Shown: positions 36,150 to 45,581, counted from the stretch's first letter. The stretch: DNA of 64,000 nt from Bacillota bacterium (GCA_013178125.1 JABLXJ010000007.1:101003-165002); one strand, 5' to 3'. Made by a program: numbers and translations. Notes: generated by a model from the sequence alone, not told the origin.

Positions 36150-37067
36150 TTGGCGGATTTAAAGCTTGGAATAGATGCATGTTTTGCGCGTAAGAGATGG
36201 CCCGATCCCAAGGATTGGATGAGGATAGTGAGGGAGGATCTAAACCTGGACTATGTCGAGTTTTGTTCGGACCTGCTGGACCCCATACTTACACCGGAAT
36301 CCACCAGGGTCCGGACGGCCAGGGAGATCAAGAGAATTGCCGAGGACCTGGGGCTGACTATAGTGGTTTACTATACGGGATTGATCCCCCATTGTTTGAA
36401 TTTGCTATCCCACCCGGATCTCGAGGCGAGGGCCCAGGGGTTGCGCTGGTGCGTGGGGGCCATTGAGACGGCGAGCTACATGGGTGTCGACGGCATCGGT
36501 GGGCATTTCGATACAATAGCGTATAAGGACTGGAGCGATCCCGAGCGGCGGAAGTTCATGATAGATAACCTCTTAGAGAGCTTCAGGTATCTCTCGAGGG
36601 TCGCCCATGATGCCGGGCAGAAATTCATCCTCTGGGAGCAGATGTACACACCCAACGAAACCCCGCATACCATCCGCGAGGCTCACGAGCTTTATGAGCG
36701 CGTAAACGAGGGGGCAGCGGTGCCGATCTATCTTACGGTCGACGTGGGGCACGCCTGCCACAGGGGTTACCCATATAGCCCCGACGACGGCGACCCGTAT
36801 CAATGGTTGAGGGAATTTGCGCAGGTGTCACCGGTCATCCACATCCAGCAGACCGACGCGAGCGCGAGCCATCACTGGCCCTTCACGGCCAAGTACAATG
36901 ATCGCGGGATCGTGGACGCCCAAAAGGTGATAGATGCGATCGATGCCTCGGGTTCAAAGGAGAACTACCTCATCCTGGAGATATTCCATTCGCTCGGCAC
37001 GAATGAGGACCAGCTCATATCCGATTTAAAGGAGAGCGTGGCCCACTGGAGGCAGTATCTGAAATAG
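36150..37067 (+). CDS. TIM-barrel sugar (phosphate) isomerase/epimerase-like protein
   Basis: A 305-residue protein of the xylose isomerase-like TIM-barrel superfamily. The visible core is LDYVEFCSDLLDPIL, a Gly-His-Phe-Asp segment GIGGHFDT, LWEQMYTPNE (metal-binding glutamate), LTVDVGHACHRGYPY and VIHIQQTDASASHHWPF, ending in LILEIFHSLGTNE. This pattern matches the metal site of isomerases/epimerases acting on ketoses or tetrulose phosphates. It starts with TTG at 36150, preceded by GGAGGAGG. It is the last plus-strand gene of the cluster; the substrate is inferred only from the neighbours. Confidence 0.82.
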   Translation: MADLKLGIDACFARKRWPDPKDWMRIVREDLNLDYVEFCSDLLDPILTPESTRVRTAREIKRIAEDLGLTIVVYYTGLIPHCLNLLSHPDLEARAQGLRWCVGAIETASYMGVDGIGGHFDTIAYKDWSDPERRKFMIDNLLESFRYLSRVAHDAGQKFILWEQMYTPNETPHTIREAHELYERVNEGAAVPIYLTVDVGHACHRGYPYSPDDGDPYQWLREFAQVSPVIHIQQTDASASHHWPFTAKYNDRGIVDAQKVIDAIDASGSKENYLILEIFHSLGTNEDQLISDLKESVAHWRQYLK

Positions 37068-37200
37068 CATTGCCGCCGGATATACTGGCAGATACACTTC
37101 ATTCGCGTATGCAGATACGAGATTCAAGATAAAGATACAACAGACAGATACAAGAGATATACAGGAGTGTAACAGATCTATATCTATCTATTCTATATAA
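37068..37200 (+). repeat. AGATACA-rich degenerate repeat
   Basis: Between the TIM-barrel gene and the bidirectional hairpin, the motif (C)AGATAC(A) recurs at about 37090, 37112, 37134 and 37146 with other variants. No gene is present. It is the same style of slippage-like filler seen elsewhere in the window. Confidence 0.5.
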
Positions 37201-37210
37201 TAATATAATA

Positions 37211-37239
37211 AGCCCCAGCGACGCATATGCGCTGGGGCT
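37211..37239 (-). terminator. Intrinsic terminator for the minus-strand HAD gene
   Basis: A perfect 10-bp stem AGCCCCAGCG/CGCTGGGGCT with a 9-base loop. On the minus strand it is followed by TTATTATATTATTATATAG, a T-rich though mixed tract, 44 bases past the stop of the HAD gene. It may also halt plus-strand transcripts of the sugar cluster. Confidence 0.8.
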
Positions 37240-37282
37240 CAACCATGAATTAGCAGGCTTCAGGGACAAATTTGACAAATTT

Positions 37283-38128
37283 TTAATGAAGGACAAACTT
37301 ATCGAAGGCTTCGGCCACGCCGCGCCCGTTCGGGTGGGATGTTACATAATTGGCTTCATCCTTCACGATATCAAGGGCGTTGGCTACAGCTACCCCTGTC
37401 CCCGCGTATTTGATCATATCCAGGTCGTTCTCGCTATCACCTATGGCGAGGACCTCCTCCCTGGAGATGCCGAGTTGCGCGGCCAGGGCTTTCAGGGCCG
37501 TTCCCTTGGATACGCCTTTATTCGTTACCTCTATGTAAATGGGCATCGACCGCACTACATTCAATTGCTCGCCAAATCTCTCCTTGACGATGGGTATGTG
37601 CTTATTTATGACCTTTTCGTCGGCAACGAATAGGAGCTTGGTTGGGTCGGCCTGGAGGAACCTTGTTAGATCCCCTACGGGTATCGCCTCGACGCCGGAT
37701 CGCGTGGCATAGCCGGTCGCCTCGGGCGAGAGCTCTTTAACATAGAGGTTATCGTCGAGGTAAACATTGATGTGGATATCCTCTTGCTGGGCGTACTCTA
37801 CAACGCCCAGGGCCAGGTCGATTGGAACGGGCAGGTGGTGATAGAGCTGCCTTGAGCGGGATGATTTGGTCATGGCGCCGTTATACGTGATCAGCGGCGC
37901 GTCGAGGCCGAGTTCCTCGGCGAATCGCACGGTGGACCTGTACATCCTCCCGCTCGCCAGGGTTATCGTCGTGCCGCGCTTGACAGCGGCCTGTATGGCG
38001 TCCCGTGCTACATCCGGTATCTCCAACTTCTCATTGAGGAGGGTATAGTCTAAATCGATAGCGACGAGTCTAATGCTCAACTCCCGGGCCTCCTGTAGTT
38101 GTATTGAATTCGGTGGAATTCCATTCAT
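37283..38128 (-). CDS. Cof-type HAD-IIB hydrolase
   Basis: A 281-residue HAD phosphatase with the IIB cap. Motif I is VAIDLDYTLLN near residue 24, motif II LASGRMYRS, the cap lies between about 90 and 200, and motif III is EVLAIGDSENDLDMIKYAGTGVAVANA with GDSENDL. Cof-type enzymes dephosphorylate sugar phosphates or pyridoxal phosphate. It sits between the sugar cluster and the DeoR regulator and could remove toxic sugar phosphates; this is inference. The first 17 residues are not conserved, so the start may lie further in. Confidence 0.88.
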   Translation of the reverse strand: MNGIPPNSIQLQEARELSIRLVAIDLDYTLLNEKLEIPDVARDAIQAAVKRGTTITLASGRMYRSTVRFAEELGLDAPLITYNGAMTKSSRSRQLYHHLPVPIDLALGVVEYAQQEDIHINVYLDDNLYVKELSPEATGYATRSGVEAIPVGDLTRFLQADPTKLLFVADEKVINKHIPIVKERFGEQLNVVRSMPIYIEVTNKGVSKGTALKALAAQLGISREEVLAIGDSENDLDMIKYAGTGVAVANALDIVKDEANYVTSHPNGRGVAEAFDKFVLH

Positions 38129-38388
38129 AATTGTGCTACCTTAAAGCGACTTTGTCAACACCCAAGGTCTACGGGCTTTACAGGTCTACTGGCGTTTATG
38201 GGCCTGCGGGGAACTACGCAAGGCTCGGTGTAAAGGCCTGAAAGCCAGAAAGCTAGGAGAAAGCTAGGAGGTTCTTGTTAGTTCAGTCACTTTGTTGTAG
38301 TATTATAGTAGCGTTTTTGTATTCCTTGAGGCGCCCGTGAATGGGGCCCATGGATCAGGGAGCATTATTTCTTGGGGTGATTGCTATC

Positions 38389-39162
38389 ATGCTTGGATCG
38401 GCCAGGCGCCTGGCGATTATAGATATACTGGAGCAGCGGGGATTTGTTACCGTCGACGAGCTGGCGCGGGAATTCTCCGTATCAAGGGAGACCATCCGGC
38501 GGGACTTCAGGGCCCTGAGAAGGCAGGGCCTCCTGGAAAAGGTATACGGCGGCGCCACTATAAGCGCCAGGACAGCGAAGGAGTATACCTTCGCGGACCG
38601 CGAGACGCGCCGGCTCCCCGAGAAGCAGGCCATTGCAGAGGCTGCGCTCCAATTTATACAGCTCGGGGATACAGTGATGATGGACGCATCAAGCACAGTC
38701 CTTCAGCTCTCAAAGGTTATCCCAGAGGACATGGAGATAAGCGTCATAACCAACGCCCTGCCTGTGATCGAGGAGCTTGCCTCGAGGCCTAATGTCGCCA
38801 TCACCTCCACGGGCGGTTCCCTGCGCAGGACATCTTATTCCTTTGTGGGGCCGGCCGCCGAAAGCAATCTCGCGAAACTCAGGGCCAACAAGGCGTTTAT
38901 ATCTGCCAAGGGCGTCTCGATTCAACACGGCCTTACGGAGGCTAACCCCTACGAGGGCAGGATAAAGGAGTTGATGGTCAATAACGCCTCTGAGGTTATC
39001 CTCCTTGTTGATTCAAGCAAGCTCGACCGGTTGGCCCTCGTGCAATTTGCGCCCATAGAGCGGGCTAATGTCGTGATAACCGACAAGGCCGCTCCGGCGG
39101 AGGTCGTGTCAAAGCTCCAGGAGAGCGGGGTGCGTGTAATAGTTGCAGGTAGCTGCAGCTGA
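38389..39162 (+). CDS. DeoR-family sugar-responsive transcriptional regulator
   Basis: A 257-residue regulator with an N-terminal DeoR helix-turn-helix (FVTVDELAREFSVSRETIRRDF, recognition helix about 30-40) and a C-terminal sugar-phosphate-sensing domain (GDTVMMDASST, FISAKGVSIQHGLTE, VDSSKLDR). DeoR proteins usually repress sugar operons and release them when a phosphorylated sugar binds, which suits control of the cluster to its left. ATG 38389 follows GGGGTGA; a longer frame from 38341 adds a hydrophobic, non-conserved start. No operator could be assigned. Confidence 0.9.
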   Translation: MLGSARRLAIIDILEQRGFVTVDELAREFSVSRETIRRDFRALRRQGLLEKVYGGATISARTAKEYTFADRETRRLPEKQAIAEAALQFIQLGDTVMMDASSTVLQLSKVIPEDMEISVITNALPVIEELASRPNVAITSTGGSLRRTSYSFVGPAAESNLAKLRANKAFISAKGVSIQHGLTEANPYEGRIKELMVNNASEVILLVDSSKLDRLALVQFAPIERANVVITDKAAPAEVVSKLQESGVRVIVAGSCS

Positions 39163-39331
39163 GCGGTGATTGCAGGGAAATGCTTGCAGGCGAATCGTTC
39201 TCATCCTCCTCATGTTTTCCTATTTTGGCAGGAATCCTTCTCTCTGCGTAGAAATTAGGTAGATGTGGCATATTAAGGCTGGGGACAAGGTGTCTTATGC
39301 CTCATGTTTTAAGCCCGGGCCATATTGGGTA
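39163..39331. other. Gap between the DeoR gene and the palindrome
   Basis: About 170 bases without a gene. I see no convincing terminator after the regulator gene and no clear promoter hexamers. Confidence 0.35.
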
Positions 39332-39351
39332 TGGTCACCAATTGGTGACCA
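39332..39351. promoter_or_regulatory. Perfect 20-bp palindrome upstream of the YhaM-like gene
   Basis: TGGTCACCAATTGGTGACCA is a perfect inverted repeat with no spacer, followed by AATTGGCCA, which repeats its centre. It lies 75 bases before the gene start. This is the form of an operator for a dimeric repressor; the regulator is unknown. A second, looser inverted repeat (GCTGGCG...CGCCAGC) follows at about 39365-39391. Confidence 0.55.
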
Positions 39352-39426
39352 ATTGGCCACTTGGGGCTGGCGTTTTGGGGCCAGCGCCAGCGTCTACCAA
39401 CGTCTGGTGCCGGGGGAGGGGCTATT

Positions 39427-40587
39427 GTGAGCGCAACCGAGGACATAGAGGGTAGGAATAATGGGAGCAATATAGGCAGTATTGATCGGTCCGGGATAGA
39501 TACGGACAAGGATAAGTCAGCAGCAGAGTCTAGGATGTTGGAGAGGGCACCAAATAAGATACCGGAGAGAACGTGCGTTATCGACCTCAGGTTCGGCCAG
39601 GTCGTCCGGGGGCCGTTTATGGCAAAGGACAAGCAGCTGGGGGATTTTTCGACGAAGCCCGGGCGTTTCTTGCTTTTAACCCTCGCCGACAGGACTGGAG
39701 AGATCAGGGCGGTTGCCTGGTGCAACGGCGAAGACCTGTATTCCGCATTTGAGGACGGAGACATCGTATGGATCGAGGGGCAGGTGAAAACCTACAGGGG
39801 GAGCCTCCAGGTCAATGTCCACGTCCTCAGGAGGTGCGAGCGATCCCTTTACAACCTGGTGGAATTCCTGCCGCGCACGAGGAAGGATATAAACACCCTG
39901 CTGGCCAGGATTCGCGAGGCTGCCGCGTCTTCGCGCGACCCGTTTATCTGGAGCGTTTTGTTCAGCTTCTTGGAGGACGACGAGTGGGTCGATCTATTTA
40001 CTACAGCGCCCGCAGCCAAATCCATCCACCACGCTTACATCGGCGGCCTCATCGAACATACCACAAATGTTCTTGACATCTGCCTTACCATGACCAAGCT
40101 CTATCCCATTATAGACCGCGACCTCCTTGTAGCAGGCGCGATCCTGCACGACATTGGAAAGATATGGGAATACAGGTACGATGGCCTTATAGATATAACC
40201 GACGAGGGCAGGCTCATAGGCCATATAGTCCTCGGCGAAATGATGCTCGTTGATAGAATTCGCACGATTGAAGGATTCCCACCGGAGCTCGCTATGCGCC
40301 TCCGTCACATGATCCTGAGCCACCACGGCGAGTATGAGTTTGGATCCCCGAGGCGTCCGAAATTCATTGAGGCGTGCGTGCTTCACTATGCCGACAACCT
40401 CGACGCACAATCGGCCAGGTTTGCCCAGATCACCCAGAGTGCGCTTGCGGCCGGGGCGAGGTGGAGCGCTTACGATTCTATCCTTGCTAGGCCCATCTAC
40501 GTCGCCCCAACTACACCCGAGGCCGCAGCCAGCAGAGATATGGAGATATCGGTTAGTCGAGCAGGAGGGGGCGGCTCGCGCGATTGA
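39427..40587 (+). CDS. 3'-5' exoribonuclease, YhaM type (OB-fold plus HD domain)
   Basis: A 386-residue protein with an N-terminal OB-fold nucleic-acid-binding domain (PGRFLLLTLADRTGEIRAVAW, about 75-150) and a C-terminal HD phosphohydrolase domain (HHAYIGGLIEHTTNV, AGAILHDIGKIWEY, LSHHGEYEFGSP). This is the architecture of Bacillus YhaM, which shortens the ends of RNA and single-stranded DNA. GTG 39427 follows GGGGGAGGGG. The N-terminal 40 residues (GRNNGSNIGSIDRSGID) are low-complexity and not part of the family fold. It converges with glgA, the stops lying 9 bases apart. Confidence 0.9.
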   Translation: MSATEDIEGRNNGSNIGSIDRSGIDTDKDKSAAESRMLERAPNKIPERTCVIDLRFGQVVRGPFMAKDKQLGDFSTKPGRFLLLTLADRTGEIRAVAWCNGEDLYSAFEDGDIVWIEGQVKTYRGSLQVNVHVLRRCERSLYNLVEFLPRTRKDINTLLARIREAAASSRDPFIWSVLFSFLEDDEWVDLFTTAPAAKSIHHAYIGGLIEHTTNVLDICLTMTKLYPIIDRDLLVAGAILHDIGKIWEYRYDGLIDITDEGRLIGHIVLGEMMLVDRIRTIEGFPPELAMRLRHMILSHHGEYEFGSPRRPKFIEACVLHYADNLDAQSARFAQITQSALAAGARWSAYDSILARPIYVAPTTPEAAASRDMEISVSRAGGGGSRD

Positions 40588-40595
40588 CGCGCCAG

Positions 40596-42089
40596 CTACG
40601 CGGTTGCCGCCGCGACCACGCCATGTTTGCTTCGCGCAGCCATGTAGACCCCCATATACTCCACGGCGGACCTATTCCACGAGAAATCAGACCTCATGGC
40701 AGACTGCATCAGGCGCAGCCAGCGCTCGGGCTGCCTGTATACATCCAGGGCCTTCTTGAGCGCCAGGAGCAGCTGTCGGGAAGAGTAATCCTTGAACGTG
40801 AAGCCGTTCCCGGTTTCCGTTCGAGGATCATAGTCCTTTATTGTATCGGCGAGCCCGCCGGTCGCTCTCACGATTGGTATAGTCCCATATCTCAGGCTTA
40901 TGAGCTGCCCCAGGCCGCACGGTTCAAAGAGCGACGGCATCAAATACATATCACTCCCGGCGTAGATTCGCTGGGCTAGGAGCGCATTAAACCCTACATA
41001 GATCCCGACCCGGTCAGGATGTCTGGCCTGGGCATCGCGGAGGAGGTTTTCGTAGTAGTCCTCTCCGGTCCCCAGAATGACGAGCTGGACGCCCGACGCC
41101 ACGATGGCATCGAGGGCCTCTGAGATGAGGTCAAGCCCTTTCTGGGCCACGAGGCGCGAGACGATCCCGATAACCGGGACGTCCGAGACTGGAAGGCCCA
41201 TCTCCTTTTGAAGCTCGTATTTGTTCTCCTTTTTCTCGCCGAGGTTATTGAGCCCGTAATTCCGGTAGATTCTCGGATCTGTTTCCGGATTGAACTCATG
41301 GTAATTAATGCCGTTCACGATGCCGTAGAGGTCCTTGGCCCTGGTCCGGAGGACTCCATCCATGCGTTCGCCTCGCTCAGGCGTTTGTATCTCCTGGGCA
41401 TATGTCTTGCTCACGGTGTTTACGACGTCGGCATACAGGATTCCCGCCTTCATGAAGCTGATGTCGCCATAAAACTCCAGGAGTTCGGGGCGGAAATAGC
41501 TGTCGTCGAGACCGAGGAGCTTGAGGCAATCCTTCGGGAAGTTGCCCTGGTACTGGAGGTTGTGAATGGTAAACAAGGTGGCGATCTGGGCGTAGAAGGG
41601 ATCCTTGCTGTATTGGTCCCTGAGGAGTGAGGGGATGGGCCCGGTCTGCCAGTCATTACAATGAATGATATCTGGCTGGAAGTTTATAACCTTCAACATC
41701 TCCAGCACGGCCCTTGAGAAGAAGCTGAAGCGCTCGGCCTCGTCGAAGAAACCGTAAAGCCGGTCCCGGTCAAAATACTGGTAGTTGTCGATCAAGTATA
41801 CGGGAATAAGCTTCTCAATCCCGTCCAGCTTGGCGCTGATCTGGGATTGGCGTAAGATTGCAGTGCATTTCCTCCAGTCAACCCATACAGGGAAGTCTGC
41901 TATTGTTGTGACGTTGTTTATCCCGCGGTAGCGGGGCAACACCACCCTTACATCATTCCCCAGCATGGCGAGGGCCTTGGGAAGGGACCCTGCTACATCT
42001 GCAAGCCCCCCTGTTTTTGCGAATGGTGACGCCTCGGAGGATACGATAAGTATTTTATATGTCTCCTCAAATTCCTGATGTTTTAGCAT
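40596..42089 (-). CDS. glgA: Glycogen (starch) synthase
   Basis: GlgA extends alpha-1,4-glucan from ADP-glucose. The 497-residue protein is a GT5 GT-B fold enzyme: N-terminal substrate loop ASPFAKTGGLADVAGSLPKAL, ENDWQTG-like IIHCNDWQTGPIPSLL, and C-terminal GIVSRLVAQKGLDLI, MPSLFEPCGLGQLISLRYGTIPIVRATGGLADTI. The start MLKHQEFEE at 42089 follows GAGGTGA; a frame up to 42125 lacks conserved residues. It is the last gene of a minus-strand run behind galT; glgB, glgC and glgP are not in the window. Confidence 0.95.
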   Translation of the reverse strand: MLKHQEFEETYKILIVSSEASPFAKTGGLADVAGSLPKALAMLGNDVRVVLPRYRGINNVTTIADFPVWVDWRKCTAILRQSQISAKLDGIEKLIPVYLIDNYQYFDRDRLYGFFDEAERFSFFSRAVLEMLKVINFQPDIIHCNDWQTGPIPSLLRDQYSKDPFYAQIATLFTIHNLQYQGNFPKDCLKLLGLDDSYFRPELLEFYGDISFMKAGILYADVVNTVSKTYAQEIQTPERGERMDGVLRTRAKDLYGIVNGINYHEFNPETDPRIYRNYGLNNLGEKKENKYELQKEMGLPVSDVPVIGIVSRLVAQKGLDLISEALDAIVASGVQLVILGTGEDYYENLLRDAQARHPDRVGIYVGFNALLAQRIYAGSDMYLMPSLFEPCGLGQLISLRYGTIPIVRATGGLADTIKDYDPRTETGNGFTFKDYSSRQLLLALKKALDVYRQPERWLRLMQSAMRSDFSWNRSAVEYMGVYMAARSKHGVVAAATA

Positions 42090-42191
42090 GCCATTATTCA
42101 CCTCGGCTTCAGAATCTTTTAACAACCCGTTTCATCTTATATTGATCTGGTATATTGATCTGGATATTAATCCGGGTACATTGATCCGGGC

Positions 42192-43277
42192 CTAAACCTG
42201 GACCTCTCTTATCGTTGGGGCTGCGAGCTCGGGCGCCGTCGGATTGATGTAATAACCTGTCCCCAGTTCAAACCCGGCGATGATCGTTAACCTGGGAAGG
42301 ATCTCAATATGCCAGTGAAAGTATGTCTTATACGAGGTTTCATGCGTTTCATGCGCGCCACGGTTTCCGCCATCGTTTCTGTTATTGCTCTCGTCATTCA
42401 TCTCGCCCCACGGAGCTGTGTGAAGGACGAGATTGTAGGGTAGGAAGGTGAATGCCTTTTCCAGTTTTGCGAAGGTGGTGCGCAGGGCATAGGCGATGTC
42501 CTTGATTATTTCACCCGGAGTCTCTTCGAATCTGGCTATATGCTTTTTGGGGACTATCCAGGTTTCATAGGGAAACCGTGAAGCATAGGGGCAGAATACC
42601 AGGGAATGCGCGGTTTCCGCCACAATGCGCCTCTCTCGTGCCAGCTCCTCCTCCATCATGGTGCAGAATACGCACCTTCCCCGCGCCTCCCAGGACTCGC
42701 GCGTCGCATTGAGCTCCTCCTTGACCACCGCGGGGATCGATGGCGTGGCTATGAGCTGGCAATGGGTGTGCTCGAGGGATGCCCCAGCTATCCTCCCGCT
42801 ATTCTTGAAAAACTGGGGATATTTGAGCCTGTCATCCCGGTGGAGCTCCATAAACCGCAGGACTACAGCCTTGAGTATGGCCTCCATCTGTTCCTGGGAA
42901 TGGGTCCCGAACGTCCCGTCATGGTCCGGCGACTCGATCAAGACCTCATGGGCGCCGACGCCCGGGGAATGGACGTATAGCTCGCCGTGTTCGGGTTCGA
43001 CCCCGGGACCTGCGTTGTGGCCGGCTGCATGGGGGCTCAGGGCGGGAAATTTGTTGGGGACAACCCGGACCTTCCAGCCTGGCTCATTAGGCCCCCCTGT
43101 CTCGCGACCCAGGGCCAGGATCTCCGGCGGGGTTTGAGGCTCATTACCATAACAAAAAGGACATGTAGTGGCCTTTTTCTCGACGGGAGGGATTTTAAAG
43201 TCATGGGGCCGCTTGCCTCGTTCGCTGGCTATAACAACCCAGGAATTGGAGGTTGGGTCCTTTCTTAGCTCTGACAT
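42192..43277 (-). CDS. galT: Galactose-1-phosphate uridylyltransferase
   Basis: GalT moves UMP between UDP-glucose and galactose 1-phosphate in the Leloir pathway. The 361-residue protein has the zinc CxxC CPFC near residue 39, the nucleotide-binding VRVVPNKFPAL, the catalytic HxH motif in SLEHTHCQ, a second pair of zinc cysteines CVFC, and the C-terminal FHWHIEILPR. A 20-residue Asn-, Gly- and His-rich insert (NDESNNRNDGGNRGAHETHE) lies just before FHWHIE, in a loop next to the active site. The relation of GalT to the ADP-glucose phosphorylase branch cannot be excluded; proximity to glgA makes a glycogen link possible. Confidence 0.9.
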   Translation of the reverse strand: MSELRKDPTSNSWVVIASERGKRPHDFKIPPVEKKATTCPFCYGNEPQTPPEILALGRETGGPNEPGWKVRVVPNKFPALSPHAAGHNAGPGVEPEHGELYVHSPGVGAHEVLIESPDHDGTFGTHSQEQMEAILKAVVLRFMELHRDDRLKYPQFFKNSGRIAGASLEHTHCQLIATPSIPAVVKEELNATRESWEARGRCVFCTMMEEELARERRIVAETAHSLVFCPYASRFPYETWIVPKKHIARFEETPGEIIKDIAYALRTTFAKLEKAFTFLPYNLVLHTAPWGEMNDESNNRNDGGNRGAHETHETSYKTYFHWHIEILPRLTIIAGFELGTGYYINPTAPELAAPTIREVQV

Positions 43278-43475
43278 GACCTGCGCTCCTTTATTTCGTC
43301 GTTCTACTACGTTTCACTATCATTCGACTACCGTTTTTCTGTTTTACTGTTTTCCTTGTCGTTACTTAACTTCTAGCAGCAGGGTCCTTTTTATGCATAC
43401 CACCAGCGGGAAACAGGCTTTTTAAAATTATTCCCTGTGGAGCCGTTTTATATGGCCTATATAAATCTATATGGC
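43278..43475. other. Gap between PBP and galT with ATATGGCCTA repeats
   Basis: A gap of about 200 bases on the minus-strand run. ATATGGCCTA occurs at 43451 and 43470, and runs of T and A flank it. Promoter elements for galT-glgA are expected here but I could not assign them. No gene is seen. Confidence 0.4.
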
Positions 43476-45581
43476 CTAATGGCCCAAATCGTCCATAGTG
43501 GCTGTATTGCCATTATCATTGCCTTTACCTTTTCCTTTACTCGAGCTCGACCATGGAGGCTGGGGCGAGTGCCATGTGCATCTCTGGGTTGGCTGCATGT
43601 CGGCCCTGAAAATCTCCGTTTTCGTCCAGGGGCAGTACTGGGTCGGCAGCATCCCCGATTCGCCACATACCACGATAGATTTTATGCCGGGCGGGCGAGG
43701 GAAATCCTCCTGCGGCCTGCCGTCAAGGACCCTTTTCATGAAATTGGCCCATATCGGAGCGCAGGCCACGCCCCCGGACTTGCCGAGAGGCTTTGCCGGG
43801 TCGTCGTTGGCTACATATACGCAGGTGACGAGGTCTGGCGTATACCCTACAAACCAGGCATCAGTGAAGAGGTTTGTTGAGCCGGTCTTCCCGGCGGCGG
43901 GCCACGTGACGATATCCGCCACGGTCTCCGCGGTGCCGCCGGGCCTTAAGACCCCTTTAAGTATATCCGTCACGATATATGCGGTCCTGGGGTCGAGGAC
44001 GCGCCTTTTGCGTGCCCTGTTTAGCTCTATTATTCTCCCTCTTTTATCTTTTACCTGCGTCACGAAGATCGGGTGAACCCGGAACCCGCCGTTTGCCAGG
44101 GGTGCGAAGCCTATGGCCATCTCGAGCGGTGAGACCTCGGATGTTCCGAGGACGAGCGAGAGGTTGGGGCCGAGGTAGCTCTCGATGCCCATCGCCCTCG
44201 CGTACCGGGCCGCGAAATCCGGCCCTATCTCGGATATCAGCTTCACCGATACGACATTACACGATACGACCAGGGCATCCCTGAGGGATAGCACCCTGTA
44301 ATGGTATTTGGCCGGGCCATAGTCCGTGGGGCTGTAGAGCGTCCGGCCAGTGGGGATGTAGATCGGCTCGCACATGAATGGCCAGGCGGCTGTATAGCCG
44401 TTGTCGATGGCTGCAGCGTAGATGAAGGGTTTGAAAGCTGACCCTGGCTGCCGCCTGGCGTGGATGGCGCGATTGAACTCGGTTGCGCTGAAGCTTCTCC
44501 CCCCGATTAGAGCGTTTACGTAACCCGTTGCGGGGTCAATGGCCACGAGCGCCCCCTGGGGCTGGAGAAGGGCCGGCGGCTTGCTGTACTTGCCCCCGCC
44601 CCGCGGCTGTGAAGGCGTGACGGCATCGAGGCCCGCCGCGAATGCTTCCTCGGCCGCCCTTTGGACTTCGAGGTCGAGCGTGGTGTATATCTTCAGCCCC
44701 CCGGCGTGGAGGAGGTTGCCGTCGTTGCTGTGGCGCCTCAAGAGCTGGTCGGTTACATAGTCAATGAAGTAAGGAGCGGCACGGTACTCCCGGCGCTGGA
44801 GCCCCGCGAGCTTGACCGGCTGGGAATCGGCCTTCATGGCTTCATCCCTTGTGATATAGCCGAGCTCCTGCATCCTGTTTAATACTGCGGCTCGCCTCTC
44901 GAGGGCGGCTTGCATATTTATGTAGGGTGAGTAATAGTATGGACCCTTGATGAGGCCCGCGAGAAGCGCGCTCTCGGCGAGCGTGAGGTCCCTGGCGCTC
45001 TTCCCGAAGTAGACCCGCGCGCCCGCCTCGACCCCGTAGGCCCCGTGGCCGAGGTAGATCAGGTTGAGGTAGCGCCTCAAAATCTCCGGTTTAGAGAACT
45101 TCATCTCCAGGTAAAACGTGAGAAAGAACTCCCTTATCTTCCTCCCGAGCGTGCGCTCAGGCGGGAGGAACATGTTCTTTGCGAGCTGCTGCGTTATGGT
45201 GCTCCCGCCGGCGACGATCCTGCGGGCCCGGATGTTTTCGACGATCGCCCGCATGATGCCGAAGGGGTCAATACCGAAGTGTTTGTAAAATCTGGAATCC
45301 TCGATGGCGATTACGGCGTTTTGCAGGTCTTGGGGCATCTGGGATAGGGGTATCTCTACCCTGTTGGCCGTCGCCGTGGTCGTGATCACCCTGCCGTGGA
45401 TGTCGTAAAAGGTGCTGACCAGGGTCTGCCCGGGGAGCGGCGTGAGGCAGGCCATGATGGGAGCCAGAATGAGGATGATAACGCCTGCGAAGGCGATCAC
45501 ATATAGAAGGCGCGACGGTCTCCACAGTGGCCCCCCCATGCCATGCTTGCGCTCTTTACGCCCATCGTTCCTACGGTTCAT
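43476..45581 (-). CDS. Class A penicillin-binding protein (PBP1A family)
   Basis: A bifunctional wall synthase of about 701 residues. One membrane anchor (LLYVIAFAGVIILILAPI) is followed by the GT51 glycosyltransferase with EDSRFYKHFGID, GGSTITQQLAKNMFL and RKIREFFLTFYLE, then the transpeptidase with the SxxK serine in GSAFKPFIYAAA, SCN in VVSCNVVSVK and KTG in GKTGSTNLFTDAWFVGYTP. The start MNRRNDGRK at 45581 follows CAGGAG by 10 bases; an open frame reaches 45707 without conserved sequence. It acts outside the membrane in peptidoglycan synthesis. The C-terminal tail is rich in Lys, Gly and Asn. Confidence 0.95.
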   Translation of the reverse strand: MNRRNDGRKERKHGMGGPLWRPSRLLYVIAFAGVIILILAPIMACLTPLPGQTLVSTFYDIHGRVITTTATANRVEIPLSQMPQDLQNAVIAIEDSRFYKHFGIDPFGIMRAIVENIRARRIVAGGSTITQQLAKNMFLPPERTLGRKIREFFLTFYLEMKFSKPEILRRYLNLIYLGHGAYGVEAGARVYFGKSARDLTLAESALLAGLIKGPYYYSPYINMQAALERRAAVLNRMQELGYITRDEAMKADSQPVKLAGLQRREYRAAPYFIDYVTDQLLRRHSNDGNLLHAGGLKIYTTLDLEVQRAAEEAFAAGLDAVTPSQPRGGGKYSKPPALLQPQGALVAIDPATGYVNALIGGRSFSATEFNRAIHARRQPGSAFKPFIYAAAIDNGYTAAWPFMCEPIYIPTGRTLYSPTDYGPAKYHYRVLSLRDALVVSCNVVSVKLISEIGPDFAARYARAMGIESYLGPNLSLVLGTSEVSPLEMAIGFAPLANGGFRVHPIFVTQVKDKRGRIIELNRARKRRVLDPRTAYIVTDILKGVLRPGGTAETVADIVTWPAAGKTGSTNLFTDAWFVGYTPDLVTCVYVANDDPAKPLGKSGGVACAPIWANFMKRVLDGRPQEDFPRPPGIKSIVVCGESGMLPTQYCPWTKTEIFRADMQPTQRCTWHSPQPPWSSSSKGKGKGNDNGNTATMDDLGH

